DNA of 64,000 nt from Streptomyces bambusae (GCF_019400985.1 NZ_WTFF01000001.1:44651-108650); one strand, 5' to 3'. Counted from the stretch's first letter, positions 8,475 to 16,847 are shown. Notes: generated by a model from the sequence alone, not told the origin. Numbers and translations: made by a program.

Positions 8475-8539
8475 GAAGCCGGGCCCCGATCTGCGAAGAG
8501 AGTTGTCCCTTGTTCGCCGACCAGGCTTCCCGGCACACC
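8475..8539 (-). promoter_or_regulatory. Conserved leader element, copy A (upstream of CBS/permease operon)
   Basis: Read on the minus strand this is GGTGTGCCGGGAAGCCTGG followed by TCGGCGAACAAGGGACAACT and CTCTTCGCAGATCGGGGC. It is nearly identical over about 60 bases to the leader directly before the antiporter gene (11324-11388). As there, it abuts an ATG (8474) followed by codons resembling the antiporter start (MTLVAV against MVLVAV). Here the frame then diverges, and the CBS gene starts 200 bases further on. An RNA leader or a remnant of a duplicated antiporter 5' end are both possible. Confidence 0.55.
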
Positions 8540-8738
8540 AGCAGCAACTTTATAGGTTTCTTACAGCTTCTTGACGAGTCTCTGACGGCAGTTCGGCGCG
8601 CCGCAGACTGCCGGACTCCGGCAGGGAAGTCGGGACAGTGGCCGACTCGGGGGAGAGGATTGACAGCCGCCGGTCCTTGACGCGATCTTGATGCTCCGGC
8701 CCAATGGCGGTGTCGAATCATGGAAGAAGGGCCGGCAC
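8540..8738. promoter_or_regulatory. Divergent promoter region between CBS/permease operon and trkH
   Basis: No gene is present. On the minus strand a conserved upstream block, CTCGTCAAGAAGCTGTAAG then CTATAAAGT, precedes leader copy A. It has a counterpart before the antiporter leader (CTCGTCAACACACCGTAAG then GTGTAAAGT), so promoter elements as well as the leader appear conserved. Toward trkH there is TTGACAGCC at 8660 and TTGACGCGA at 8677, possible -35 elements. Confidence 0.4.
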
Positions 8739-10112
8739 GTGGCTGGACGTATCGCGCGGGTGTGGCAGGCGGTGTTCACCGCCCACCCGGCCCGCACGGT
8801 GGTGTCGGCGTTCGCGCTGGTCATCATCCTCGGCTCGGCCGCTCTGATGCTGCCGGCGGCATCAGCCGACGGCTCGGTCACCAGCCCTCTCACCGCGCTG
8901 TTCACGGCGACCTCGGCCGTGTGCGTCACCGGGCTGGTGGTCGTGGACACCGCCGAGCACTGGTCCACGTTCGGTGAACTGCTGATCCTCGCGCTGATCC
9001 AGGTCGGCGGGTTCGGGATCATGACCATGGCGTCCCTGCTGGCGCTCCTGGTCTCCGGGCGGCTGAGACTACGGATGCAGCTGACCGCGGCCGCGGAGAC
9101 CAAGAGCCTCGGCCTGGGCGACGTACGCCGTGTCCTGCTCGGTGTCGCGGGCTGCACACTCGTCGTCGAGCTGGCGGTCGGCGCGTTCCTGGCGCAGCGC
9201 CTGCGGTTCGGCTACGGCTTCGGCTTCGGCGAGGCCGTCTACTCGGGCCTCTTCCATTCCGTCTCGGCGTTCAACAACGCCGGGTTCGGTCTGCACGGCG
9301 ACAGCATCACCCGGTACGCCCAGGACCCCTGGGTCACGATGCCCATCGCGGTGGCCGTGATCCTGGGCGGCCTGGGCTTTCCCGTCCTGCTGGAACTCAT
9401 GCGGCACCGCAACCGGCAGCGGACGACCGGTCTGCGCAACTGGTCGCTGCACACCCGGCTGACCCTGGTCACCTCGGCCGCCCTGCTGGTGGTCGGGACC
9501 GTGCTGACCTGCCTGCTCGAGTGGACCAACCCCGGCACGCTCGGCCCGTTCGACTGGGGGCAGAAGGTCCTCAACGGTTTCTTCTACTCGGCGATGAGCC
9601 GCACGGCCGGCTTCAACGCCATCGACATGGGCGCCCTGAACGCCTCCACCGTCCTGTTCACCTGCACGCTGATGTTCATCGGCGGCGGCAGCGCGGGCAC
9701 CGCCGGCGGGATCAAGGTCACCACCTTCTCCGTGCTGGCCGCCGCCATGGCGGCCGAGGTGCGCGGCGAGCCCAACTCCACCGTCATGGGCCGCCGCCTC
9801 GCCCCGCACGCCCTGCGGCAGGCCCTGACCGTGGCCCTGCTCGGCGTAGGGCTGGTCATCGCTGCCACGCTCGCGCTGCTGACCGTGACCAAGGCCCCCG
9901 CGGAGGCGGTGCTCTTCGAGGCCGTCTCCGCCTTCGGCACGGTCGGCCTGTCCACGGGCATCACCGCGGACATCCCGGTCTCCGGTCAGCTGATCCTGAT
10001 CCTGCTCATGTTCATCGGCCGCCTCGGCCCGATCACCCTGGTCTCCTCGCTCGCCCTGCGCGAACGAGTGCGCCGCTACCAGCTACCCGAGGAGCGACCC
10101 GTCATTGGGTAA
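8739..10112 (+). CDS. trkH: TrkH/KtrB-family potassium uptake channel subunit
   Basis: This 457-residue membrane protein carries the four pore-loop repeats of the superfamily of K+ transporters: ATSAVCVTGLVV, SAFNNAGFGLHG, AMSRTAGFNAID and SAFGTVGLSTGI. Each has the conserved filter glycine. It should take up K+ (or Na+) in partnership with a TrkA/KtrA regulatory ring. GTG at 8739 has GAAGAAGG eight bases upstream; ATG at 8691 would add 16 poorly conserved residues. The 3' end overlaps the trkA-like start by 8 bases, indicating one operon. Confidence 0.87.
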   Translation: MAGRIARVWQAVFTAHPARTVVSAFALVIILGSAALMLPAASADGSVTSPLTALFTATSAVCVTGLVVVDTAEHWSTFGELLILALIQVGGFGIMTMASLLALLVSGRLRLRMQLTAAAETKSLGLGDVRRVLLGVAGCTLVVELAVGAFLAQRLRFGYGFGFGEAVYSGLFHSVSAFNNAGFGLHGDSITRYAQDPWVTMPIAVAVILGGLGFPVLLELMRHRNRQRTTGLRNWSLHTRLTLVTSAALLVVGTVLTCLLEWTNPGTLGPFDWGQKVLNGFFYSAMSRTAGFNAIDMGALNASTVLFTCTLMFIGGGSAGTAGGIKVTTFSVLAAAMAAEVRGEPNSTVMGRRLAPHALRQALTVALLGVGLVIAATLALLTVTKAPAEAVLFEAVSAFGTVGLSTGITADIPVSGQLILILLMFIGRLGPITLVSSLALRERVRRYQLPEERPVIG

Positions 10113-10827
10113 CTACCTGCACAACCTGCGCCGACGCCGCCACAAGCGACTGCGGGACGTCGCCGGCCACGCGGCCGCCGACCAGCGCGTCGCCGTCATC
10201 GGCCTGGGCCGGTTCGGCAGTTCCCTGGCGAACGAGCTGACCCGCCGCGGCTGGGACGTGCTGGGGATCGACACCGACTCCACGCTCGTCCAGAAGCACA
10301 GCGACATCCTGACCCACTCGGCCGTCGCCGACTGCACCGACCCCGTCGTCATGCGCCAGCTCGGCGTCGGGGACTTCCCCAGCGTCGTCGTGGGCATCGG
10401 TACGGACATCGAGGCCAGCATCCTGATCGCCTCCAACCTGCTGGAGGAAGGCGTGCCCAACATCTGGGCCAAGGCCATCAGCCGCCAGCACGGCCAGATC
10501 CTCGAACGCCTCGGCGTCCACCACGTCGTCCTGCCCGAGCACGAGATGGGCGAACGCGTCGCCCACCTCGTCACCGGCCGCATGCTCGACTTCATCGAGT
10601 TCGACGACGACTATGCGCTCGTCAAGACCATCACCCCGACCACGATCACCGGGGTCCCGCTCGGCGAGAGCGCCGTACGCACCCGCTACGGCATCACGGT
10701 CGTCGGCATCAAGCGTCCGGGGCAGGGCTTCACCCACGCCACCGCCGAGACCGTCGTCGAAAAGGGCGACGTCATCATCATCACCGGCAAGACCCGGGCC
10801 GTCGAAACCTTCGCCGAGCTCAGCTGA
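10105..10827 (+). CDS. trkA: TrkA/KtrA-type RCK regulatory subunit
   Basis: This 240-residue cytoplasmic protein begins with a basic segment, then an RCK Rossmann domain with VAVIGLGRFGSSLANELTRR at about 29-48, followed by the acidic strand end LGIDTD. A C-terminal RCK-C domain follows at about 160-240 (GVPLGESAVRTRYGITVVGI, then GDVIIITGKT). Such subunits bind NAD(H) or ATP/ADP and sometimes c-di-AMP, and gate TrkH/KtrB. The TTG start at 10105 lies inside the trkH-like gene, with GAGGAGCG upstream, which makes co-translation likely. Confidence 0.87.
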   Translation: MGNYLHNLRRRRHKRLRDVAGHAAADQRVAVIGLGRFGSSLANELTRRGWDVLGIDTDSTLVQKHSDILTHSAVADCTDPVVMRQLGVGDFPSVVVGIGTDIEASILIASNLLEEGVPNIWAKAISRQHGQILERLGVHHVVLPEHEMGERVAHLVTGRMLDFIEFDDDYALVKTITPTTITGVPLGESAVRTRYGITVVGIKRPGQGFTHATAETVVEKGDVIIITGKTRAVETFAELS

Positions 10828-11113
10828 CCCGCCCGGTCCGCCACGTCGCCACGCCGAGCACCAGGGCTCCCGCCACTGCCAGTACACCGCCCGCCGCCGT
10901 GAACGCCAGTGTCGTGTCCGGCGAGGCGCCGGCCAGCCGGGGTACGACGTTGGCCGGCGCGGTCGCGTAGATCAGCAGGAAGGCGGCGCCCCGCGCCCGA
11001 ACCGGTACGAGACGGGCGCGCAGGCGGCGCGGAACCCGGTCGGCGAGCATGGCGAGACCTGCGGGAAGCAGGGTCAGGGAGAACAGGATCAGGGCGGTCC
11101 ACTGCCACTTCAT
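10820..11113 (-). CDS. Small membrane protein of unknown function
   Basis: The 97-residue protein has three likely membrane helices: WTALILFSLTLLPAGLAMLA at 5-24, AAFLLIYATAPANVV at about 43-57, and AAGGVLAVAGALVLGVATW at about 73-91. A basic loop lies between the first two. I do not recognise a family. It is convergent with trkA (stop codons overlap by 8 bases) and is headed by a 24-base copy of the leader element seen before the CBS/permease operon and the antiporter. That suggests a shared ion-homeostasis control. The ATG at 11113 has GAAGGACC upstream. Confidence 0.55.
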   Translation of the reverse strand: MKWQWTALILFSLTLLPAGLAMLADRVPRRLRARLVPVRARGAAFLLIYATAPANVVPRLAGASPDTTLAFTAAGGVLAVAGALVLGVATWRTGRVS

Positions 11114-11157
11114 GGGGGCGGTCCTTCTGCAGTACGTGATGCATGGGTGGGTGATCA

Positions 11158-11181
11158 GCCGACCAGACTTCCCGGCACACC
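11158..11181 (-). promoter_or_regulatory. Conserved leader element, partial copy B
   Basis: On the minus strand this reads GGTGTGCCGGGAAGTCTGG then TCGGC, matching the first 24 bases of leader copies A and C. It then diverges and lies 45 bases before the small membrane protein start. A perfect hairpin (GCGTCGC-CCG-GCGACGC) sits just upstream of it at 11184-11200. Confidence 0.5.
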
Positions 11182-11323
11182 ACGCGTCGCCCGGCGACGC
11201 GCCGGCTGCACGTTACAGGCGCCTGCAGGTCCGGGGCCAGGGGAGCCGTCGGCAACGGGCGGTCCGGAATTCTGCCGCTAAGGCCTCGTCAACACACCGT
11301 AAGGGGCGTGTAAAGTCCACGGT

Positions 11324-11388
11324 GGCGTGCCGGGAAGTCTGGTCGGCGATCAGGGGACAACTCTCTTCGCAGATCGGGGCTTCCTGCC
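11324..11388 (+). promoter_or_regulatory. Conserved leader element, copy C (abuts the antiporter start codon)
   Basis: The 65 bases immediately before the antiporter ATG begin GTGCCGGGAAGTCTGGTCGG and continue CGATCAGGGGACAACTCTC and TTCGCAGATCGGGGC. They nearly duplicate copy A. No obvious Shine-Dalgarno sequence is visible, and the element runs right up to the ATG, as expected for a leader that controls initiation. It does not match the c-di-AMP (ydaO) riboswitch consensus that I can recall. Confidence 0.6.
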
Positions 11389-12606
11389 ATGGTGCTCGTC
11401 GCTGTCTTCGGTGTCGCGCTGCTCGTCGCGGTGCTGCTGTCCGGGCTCGCCGCCAGGACCGTACTGTCCACGTCACTGCTGTTCCTGCTCGGCGGAGCGC
11501 TCGTCAGCGACGGCTTCCTCGGACTGGTCCACATCACCGCCGACAGCGAGATCGTCGCCGTGACCGCCGATCTCGCGCTGTTCGCGGTGCTGTTCACCGA
11601 CGGCATGCACGTCTCGTTCCCCAAGCTCCGGGAGAACTGGAAGAACCCGGCCCGCGCGCTGGGACTGGGGATGCCGCTCGCCATGGTCGGCATGGCGCTG
11701 ATCACGCACTACCTGGTGGGCCTGGACTGGACGACGTCCTTCCTCGTCGGTGCCGTGCTGGCGCCGACCGACCCCGTGTTCGCCTCCGCGATCGTGGGGC
11801 GCAAGGAGGTCCCGGCGAAGCTGCGGCAGCTGCTGAACGTGGAGAGCGGCATCAACGACGGCCTCGCCCTGCCCGTCGTGCTGATCCTCATCGCCGCCGC
11901 CGGACCCACCTCCTCCCACGCGGAGGCCTCGCTCGGCATGATCAGCCTGGAGCTGGCGCTGGGCCTGGCCTTCGGCATCGTGCTGCCGCTGGCGGTCACC
12001 GCCCTGGTCAGGTTCCGGCTCCTGGGCGCGGAGCCGAAACTCCAGCCGCTGCTGCCGCTGGCCACCGGGATCATCCTCTACGGGCTGTGCCACCTCACCC
12101 ACGCCAACCCCTACCTCGCCGCCTTCTCCGCCGGCGCGGTCTTCACCGCCGCCTCCCCCGAGGCCAAGACCGCCTTCGAGCCACTGGGCGAGGCACTTGC
12201 AGAGCTGGCCAAATTCGCCGCGCTGCTGGTCTTCGGCGCGCTGCTCACCCCGCAGCTGTTCGGCGACCTCTCGCTCGGCGGGTACGTCGCCGTGGTGCTG
12301 GCGATCGTGCTCATCCGCCCCGCATCGCTGCTGCTCTCACTGATCGGCACGGGGTTCGAGCGCCGGCAGAAGCTGGTGGCGGCCTGGTTCGGTCCCAAGG
12401 GCTTCGCCTCGGTCGTCTACGGACTGCTGGTCCTCCAGGCCGGAATCCCCCAGGGCGAACAGGCCTACACACTGATCGCCGTCTGCATCGCCTTCTCGAT
12501 CATCGCCCACAGCAGCACCGACGTCCCCATCGCCCGCCTCTTCCACGTCGACGAGGACACCGCGCCCGCGGCCCACCGACCGGTGCCGGCAGGGCAGGCG
12601 GTGTGA
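11389..12606 (+). CDS. CPA1-family Na+(K+)/H+ antiporter
   Basis: The 405-residue protein has about twelve hydrophobic helices. CPA1 landmarks include TADLALFAVLFTDGMHVSF at about 60-78, the ion-binding helix VLAPTDPVFASAIVG at about 121-135 and VESGINDGLALPVVLIL at about 147-163. It should exchange Na+ or K+ for H+ across the membrane. The ATG at 11389 is directly preceded by the conserved leader. Its stop overlaps the GTG of the next gene. Position between trkHA and the RCK protein points to salt/K+ balance. Confidence 0.87.
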   Translation: MVLVAVFGVALLVAVLLSGLAARTVLSTSLLFLLGGALVSDGFLGLVHITADSEIVAVTADLALFAVLFTDGMHVSFPKLRENWKNPARALGLGMPLAMVGMALITHYLVGLDWTTSFLVGAVLAPTDPVFASAIVGRKEVPAKLRQLLNVESGINDGLALPVVLILIAAAGPTSSHAEASLGMISLELALGLAFGIVLPLAVTALVRFRLLGAEPKLQPLLPLATGIILYGLCHLTHANPYLAAFSAGAVFTAASPEAKTAFEPLGEALAELAKFAALLVFGALLTPQLFGDLSLGGYVAVVLAIVLIRPASLLLSLIGTGFERRQKLVAAWFGPKGFASVVYGLLVLQAGIPQGEQAYTLIAVCIAFSIIAHSSTDVPIARLFHVDEDTAPAAHRPVPAGQAV

Positions 12607-13283
12607 GGGGGATCGGCCGCAGGCACGCAAGAAGCGCAGGAAGCGCAGGAAGCGCACAGATGCTGCGCGGAGCCCGCCGCCGCGAGATGCGGCTCGCCCA
12701 GCGCGATCGGGTGCAAGCCCTCGCCGCCACCGTGGAACCGCCCACGGAGCCGCTGGTCTGGCGGAGCGGAACCACGGCTCGGATCGCCGCAGTCCTGTGG
12801 TGTGTGACGTTCGCGGCGTTGACCGTGCCGCCCGTCGGCGGGAGCCTGGCCGCTCCGGACATCGGCGGTCTGGTCTTCGCCGTCTGGACCTCGCTGGTCG
12901 CGGGCTGGGCCGCCTGCCGGGTGGCCCTGTGGCGGGTCACCGCCGACCGGGACGGCGTACGCGTCCGCCGCCTGTGGTCCACCACCTTCCTGTCCTGGTC
13001 GGTCATCAGCCACGTCGAGGCCCGCCGCGACGGCCTCCTGGAGTTCGTCGGGCCTCCGGGGGAGCCGATGGGAGGACTGTTCCGACCGCCGTGGCTGAGC
13101 CGCCGCCTCGGCCTCCCGGACACCCTCGGTGAGGTCGCCGACACGCTGACCGCCATGGCCCTCCACCCCCGGCTGCGCGCACCGGCCGAGGCCGACCGCG
13201 CGCTGTCAGGCACACCGTTCGCCCGGTGGGCGATCCCGCTGGGGCTCCTGCTCTGTCTCGCCCGCGATCTCGTCCACCGTTGA
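12603..13283 (+). CDS. PH-domain-like membrane protein
   Basis: This is a 226-residue protein with two membrane helices (IAAVLWCVTFAALTVPPV and GGLVFAVWTSLVAGWAACRV). A bacterial PH-like fold with WRVTADRDGVRVRRLWST then SWSVISHVEARRDGLLEFVG follows, and the protein ends in a hydrophobic segment. The function is unknown. GTG at 12603 overlaps the antiporter stop (GTGA), implying coupling; ATG at 12660 is the alternative. The extra N-terminus is encoded partly by three 9-bp tandem repeats (12631-12657), giving a Ser-Ala-Gly run. Confidence 0.6.
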   Translation: MRGIGRRHARSAGSAGSAQMLRGARRREMRLAQRDRVQALAATVEPPTEPLVWRSGTTARIAAVLWCVTFAALTVPPVGGSLAAPDIGGLVFAVWTSLVAGWAACRVALWRVTADRDGVRVRRLWSTTFLSWSVISHVEARRDGLLEFVGPPGEPMGGLFRPPWLSRRLGLPDTLGEVADTLTAMALHPRLRAPAEADRALSGTPFARWAIPLGLLLCLARDLVHR

Positions 13284-13329
13284 CCCGGCACCGGGCTCAG
13301 GCGTCGCCGCGGCTACGACCGGCAGCTGA

Positions 13330-15342
13330 TCACATCTCTCCCGGCCCGGTGGGTGCCGTACCGATGGAGCCTCCCGTGAGGTCTGCGCGGCGTCCGAGCA
13401 GCTCGGCGAGACCGAGGCGCGTCGCGGCCAGCACGACACGGTCCTCGGGCCGCAGTACGTAGCCGGGGTGGAGCTCCCACACCAGGCCCGTGTGCCGGCC
13501 CGGTGCTCTGCCGTCGGTGGTCGAGGCGAGGTCGGGCCGGCGGTCTTCCGGGGCAGCGGTGTCCAGGGCGATCACCCGCCAGGCGCCGGGACGGAAGGAT
13601 TCAGCGATGGTCCTGCCCTGCAGCTGCGGGTGACCGCTGACCTCGATGGCGGCGAACAGCAGCACCCGGCGCTCCACGGGTATCGCGCCGAGGATCTGGC
13701 GGCCCATCATGGCTCCGGCGAAGGCGGGAGCGGCGAGGTGGGTGACGCTGCGGCTGCGGGTGAGCGCCTCCGGGTGCGCGGCCCGCAGGGTGCGGTAGAC
13801 GGCGGCGGAGAAGTCGTCGTCGTACAGCCGCAGCACCGCCCTCAGGTCCGGCTCGACCGAGCGGGCGTAGAGAGCGGCCTCCAGGTTCGTGGTGTCCGAG
13901 CTGGTCAGCGCGAGCAGGGCGTGCGCGCGGTGGATCCGGGCCGCCTCCAGGACGCCTTCCTCGGTGACGTCACCCAGCACGACCGGAACCCGTAGGCTGC
14001 GGGCGAGGGCCAGCCCCCGGGCCTCGGGGTCGGACCCCACGCACACGACCGGGATCTCCAGTTCCCGCAGCCTGGCCAGGACCCGGGTGCCGACCTTGCC
14101 CAGGCCGAGCAGGACGACGTGCCCCGACAGTGTGCGGGGCGGGCGGCGCAGGACCGTGGCCGTGCGGAAGGCCCCCAGCCCTTCCAGGGCCGCGGCCACC
14201 AGCACGGGCAGGATCAGCATGCCGACCAGGCCGGCGAGGATCTGGAGCAGCTGGCGCCCGGCCGGTTCCTCGACAGCCGGGTCGTTGATCGCGAAGATGT
14301 CGAGGAGGGTCATGTAGGCGGCGTGCAGAGGGTGGTCCCCGGTCGTGGCCCAGGCGGCCAGGGCCAGGGCGCCGACCGCGGCCGCCAGGCCGAACAGCGC
14401 CCAGCGCAGGCGCCGGGAGAACAGCGACCCCATGGGCAGCGCCGCCGTGGCGAGCCGCGGCCCGGACCGCTGGGGGCCGGCGTAGGAGACCGTCTCCAGG
14501 GCGACCACGCCCCGGCCGGTCGCCGCCGCGACCGCCCGGTCGTCCGGCAGCAGCTGCGGACCCCGCTCCCCGCTGTGCTCGGCGCCCTCGGCGCCGGCCG
14601 GGTCGGCCGTCGTCGCGGACAGCAGCGCCAGGGTGCACAGCCCCGGATCGGCCACTTCCCCCCGGCCGGGCGGAGTGCGCTCCACGGCCCGCAGCAGCAG
14701 CCCGTCCGCCTGGACGACCTTGCCCGTGCCCGCGACCGCGGTCGCCGCCAGTGCGGGCGCGGCCGTGTCGGCATCGGAGAGCACGGTGGTCGAGGAGTCG
14801 AGCTCCCGCAGGTCGACGGTGGGGTCGGCGACGATCGCCGCCTGGTCCAGCAGCTCCTCCAGGTGCTGGCCCAGCTTGCGGTTGTAGAGCCGGATCACCA
14901 GCCGCAGCCTCGGATTCAGCCGCCGGGCCACGAGCGCCGCGCGCAGATTGGTCTCGTCGTCCTCGTAGACCAGCGCCAGTGCCGAAGCGCCGGCCACCCC
15001 CGCGGTGGTCATCACCTCCTCGGTGGGCTCGGCCGCCTCCACCCACCGCAGCTCCCGCCCGCCCGGCTGCCGCTCGGCGGAGTCTCCCGGACGAGGCCTC
15101 GCGGACGGCACCCGGGCCGACAGGCCGGCGCCGAGCCCGGATCCGCCCCCGAAACGCCCGTCCGGCCGCGTCCGGCCGGCCGGACGTGCGGGCACCACGA
15201 GGGTCACCCGCTCCCGGTAGACGTCGCGCAGCTCAGCCCCGAGGCGGTGGGCCAGCCCGTCGTCCCCGCAGACGACCATCCGGCCGCCCGTGTCGGCGAG
15301 TTGGCGTGGTGAAGCAGTCGAAGTCACTACCCAAGGATGCAC
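13330..15342 (-). CDS. Large NAD-binding (double TrkA-N/RCK) membrane protein
   Basis: The 670-residue protein opens with a TrkA-N-like domain (GGRMVVCGDDGLAHRLGAEL, then a second half with DDETNLRAALVARRLNP). A membrane section at about 315-395 carries two or three helices (WALFGLAAAVGALALAAW and LLQILAGLVGMLILPVLVAA). A second, canonical TrkA-N domain follows at about 408-530 (GHVVLLGLGKVGTRVLARL, then TSSDTTNLEAALYARS). A C-terminal RCK-like region completes it. It resembles ion-channel-linked RCK proteins, but the short segment between the helices (TLLDIFAIND) is not the usual TVGYGD filter. Its channel function is therefore unproven. GTG at 15342 has AGGGGG upstream. Confidence 0.7.
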   Translation of the reverse strand: MHPWVVTSTASPRQLADTGGRMVVCGDDGLAHRLGAELRDVYRERVTLVVPARPAGRTRPDGRFGGGSGLGAGLSARVPSARPRPGDSAERQPGGRELRWVEAAEPTEEVMTTAGVAGASALALVYEDDETNLRAALVARRLNPRLRLVIRLYNRKLGQHLEELLDQAAIVADPTVDLRELDSSTTVLSDADTAAPALAATAVAGTGKVVQADGLLLRAVERTPPGRGEVADPGLCTLALLSATTADPAGAEGAEHSGERGPQLLPDDRAVAAATGRGVVALETVSYAGPQRSGPRLATAALPMGSLFSRRLRWALFGLAAAVGALALAAWATTGDHPLHAAYMTLLDIFAINDPAVEEPAGRQLLQILAGLVGMLILPVLVAAALEGLGAFRTATVLRRPPRTLSGHVVLLGLGKVGTRVLARLRELEIPVVCVGSDPEARGLALARSLRVPVVLGDVTEEGVLEAARIHRAHALLALTSSDTTNLEAALYARSVEPDLRAVLRLYDDDFSAAVYRTLRAAHPEALTRSRSVTHLAAPAFAGAMMGRQILGAIPVERRVLLFAAIEVSGHPQLQGRTIAESFRPGAWRVIALDTAAPEDRRPDLASTTDGRAPGRHTGLVWELHPGYVLRPEDRVVLAATRLGLAELLGRRADLTGGSIGTAPTGPGEM

Positions 15343-15719
15343 CGGGCCCCCTCACGTCCCCGAGGGCCACATCCTCAGCGGGCGCGGGCGCTCCCGCACG
15401 TAGCCCGCCCGCACAGTCGGACGGAGAGGGGGACGGCAGGGCCGTCCGCCCTGCCGTCCCCCTCTCCCCTCCCCCGCCGCCGGAGCCCCCCGCCTCCCCC
15501 GGCGACGCGCGAGACCGCCCCACCTCCCGGCTCCGAAGCGCGGTGGGACGGCGGTGCGTTCACGGCCTGATGATGCAGGCGCCCGCCCGGTCACCGCATT
15601 GCCGGTGACCGGCAGTCTTTACGCTGCCCTGATGCCGGTGTCGGCTGCGTCCTTGCGGCATGTCACCCTGGTCGGCGTCAAGGGCGTGTCAGGGACGCGT
15701 CGGGATCGGGGTGGGAATC
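15343..15719. promoter_or_regulatory. Divergent intergenic region between RCK protein and PucR-like regulator
   Basis: No gene is supported in this stretch of about 375 bases. Its striking content is the long perfect inverted repeat at 15423-15467. Remaining open frames are Pro/Arg-rich shadows. Confidence 0.5.
15423..15467. repeat. 20-bp perfect inverted repeat with 5-base loop
   Basis: GGAGAGGGGGACGGCAGGGC, loop CGTCC, then its exact reverse complement. It could fold into an extremely stable hairpin on either strand. It is located between two divergent genes rather than after one. It could be a relic terminator, a processing signal or part of a mobile sequence. Confidence 0.75.
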
Positions 15720-16781
15720 ATGGCGGAACGTGGCACGGCGGAGGAGTATCTGGCGGGGTACGCGCAGATGCTGCTGGATGCCTGCGCCACCGGCCGCCGC
15801 CTCACCCGCGCGGAGCTGGACGTCCGCCGGGCGGAGGGTGAGCGGGCGGCGGAAGCCAACCTGAGCCTCCGCGACCTCGTACGCGCGCACCTGGCCGAGG
15901 CGCGGAACGTGCAGGAGACGCTGGCCCCGGCGCCGGCCCTGAGCCTGCTCGGGGTCGTCGAGCAGGCCGTGGACGCCTTCGCCGAAGGCTTCGACCGGGC
16001 CTCGCAGCTGGCGGTACGTCAGGAGGAGGCGGCCCGGCGGGAGTTCATCGACGACCTCCTCTACGGCGGCAGCGACCTCGGCCGGCTCGCGGAGCGAGCC
16101 GAGCGCTTCGGCATGCGCCTGTCCCGCGCCCACGCGGTGGCCGTCGCCACCGGCCCCGAACCGTACGGGGACGGCTATCCGGTCGCCCGCGGCATCGAAA
16201 CGGCCGTCCACACCCGCTTCGGCAACCGGCACACCCTGCTGACCACCAAGGACGGCCGCCTGATCTGCGTCGCGCCGGGCGATCAGCCCGAGGTCCTCGC
16301 CTTCTTCGCCAAGCAGGCGTACGCCGCGACCGACGGCGGCCGGGTCGCCGTGGGCCGCGCCCATCCCGGACCGGGAGGTGTCGTCCACTCCTACGAGGAA
16401 GCCCTCAACGCCCTGGACCTCGCCGACCGGATGAACCTGGAGGGACCGGTCCTGCACGCCGCCGACCTGCTCGTCTACCCCGTTCTCGCACGGGACCGGC
16501 AGGCGATGGCCGACCTAGTGGAGACCACGCTCGGCCCGCTCCGCCAGGCACGCGGCGGGGCTCAGCCATTGGTCGACACCCTCGTCGCCTACTTCGACAG
16601 CGGCTGCGTCGCCGTCGAGGCCGCCCGCCGCCTCTCGCTCAGCGTGCGCGCCCTGACGTACCGCCTGGAGCGCATCCGCGCCCTCACCCAGACCGACCCG
16701 GGCGACCCCCGCCACCGCTACACCCTCCAGACCGCGGTCATCGGGGCCCGGCTGCTCGGCTGGCCGGACGCCTCAGCGTGA
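15720..16781 (+). CDS. PucR/CdaR-type transcriptional regulator
   Basis: The 353-residue protein has an N-terminal helical RsbR-like region (TAEEYLAGYAQMLLDACATG; NLSLRDLVRAHLAEARNVQE) and a central GGDEF-like sensory region. At the C-terminus it has the PucR helix-turn-helix: LVAYFDSGCVAVEAARRLS, then VRALTYRLERIRALTQTDP. This class binds DNA through the C-terminal HTH; ligands vary. The ATG at 15720 follows GGGGTGGG. It is convergent with kdpD, separated by 66 bases. Whether it controls the ion genes around it is unknown. Confidence 0.8.
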   Translation: MAERGTAEEYLAGYAQMLLDACATGRRLTRAELDVRRAEGERAAEANLSLRDLVRAHLAEARNVQETLAPAPALSLLGVVEQAVDAFAEGFDRASQLAVRQEEAARREFIDDLLYGGSDLGRLAERAERFGMRLSRAHAVAVATGPEPYGDGYPVARGIETAVHTRFGNRHTLLTTKDGRLICVAPGDQPEVLAFFAKQAYAATDGGRVAVGRAHPGPGGVVHSYEEALNALDLADRMNLEGPVLHAADLLVYPVLARDRQAMADLVETTLGPLRQARGGAQPLVDTLVAYFDSGCVAVEAARRLSLSVRALTYRLERIRALTQTDPGDPRHRYTLQTAVIGARLLGWPDASA

Positions 16782-16847
16782 CCCGGGACCACGGCCTGTG
16801 GCCGCCGCCGCTCCCGCCGTGCTGCGGCAGACCGAGTTCATCGGGCT

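Noticed and set aside
11324..11388. Leader copy C as a ydaO/c-di-AMP riboswitch
   Set aside because: It is shorter than that aptamer and lacks the conserved blocks I can recall. The ligand, if any, is left open.
13330..15342. Annotation as an ordinary voltage-gated-type K+ channel
   Set aside because: No TVGYGD-type filter is visible in the short membrane section, so only an NAD-binding membrane protein is claimed.
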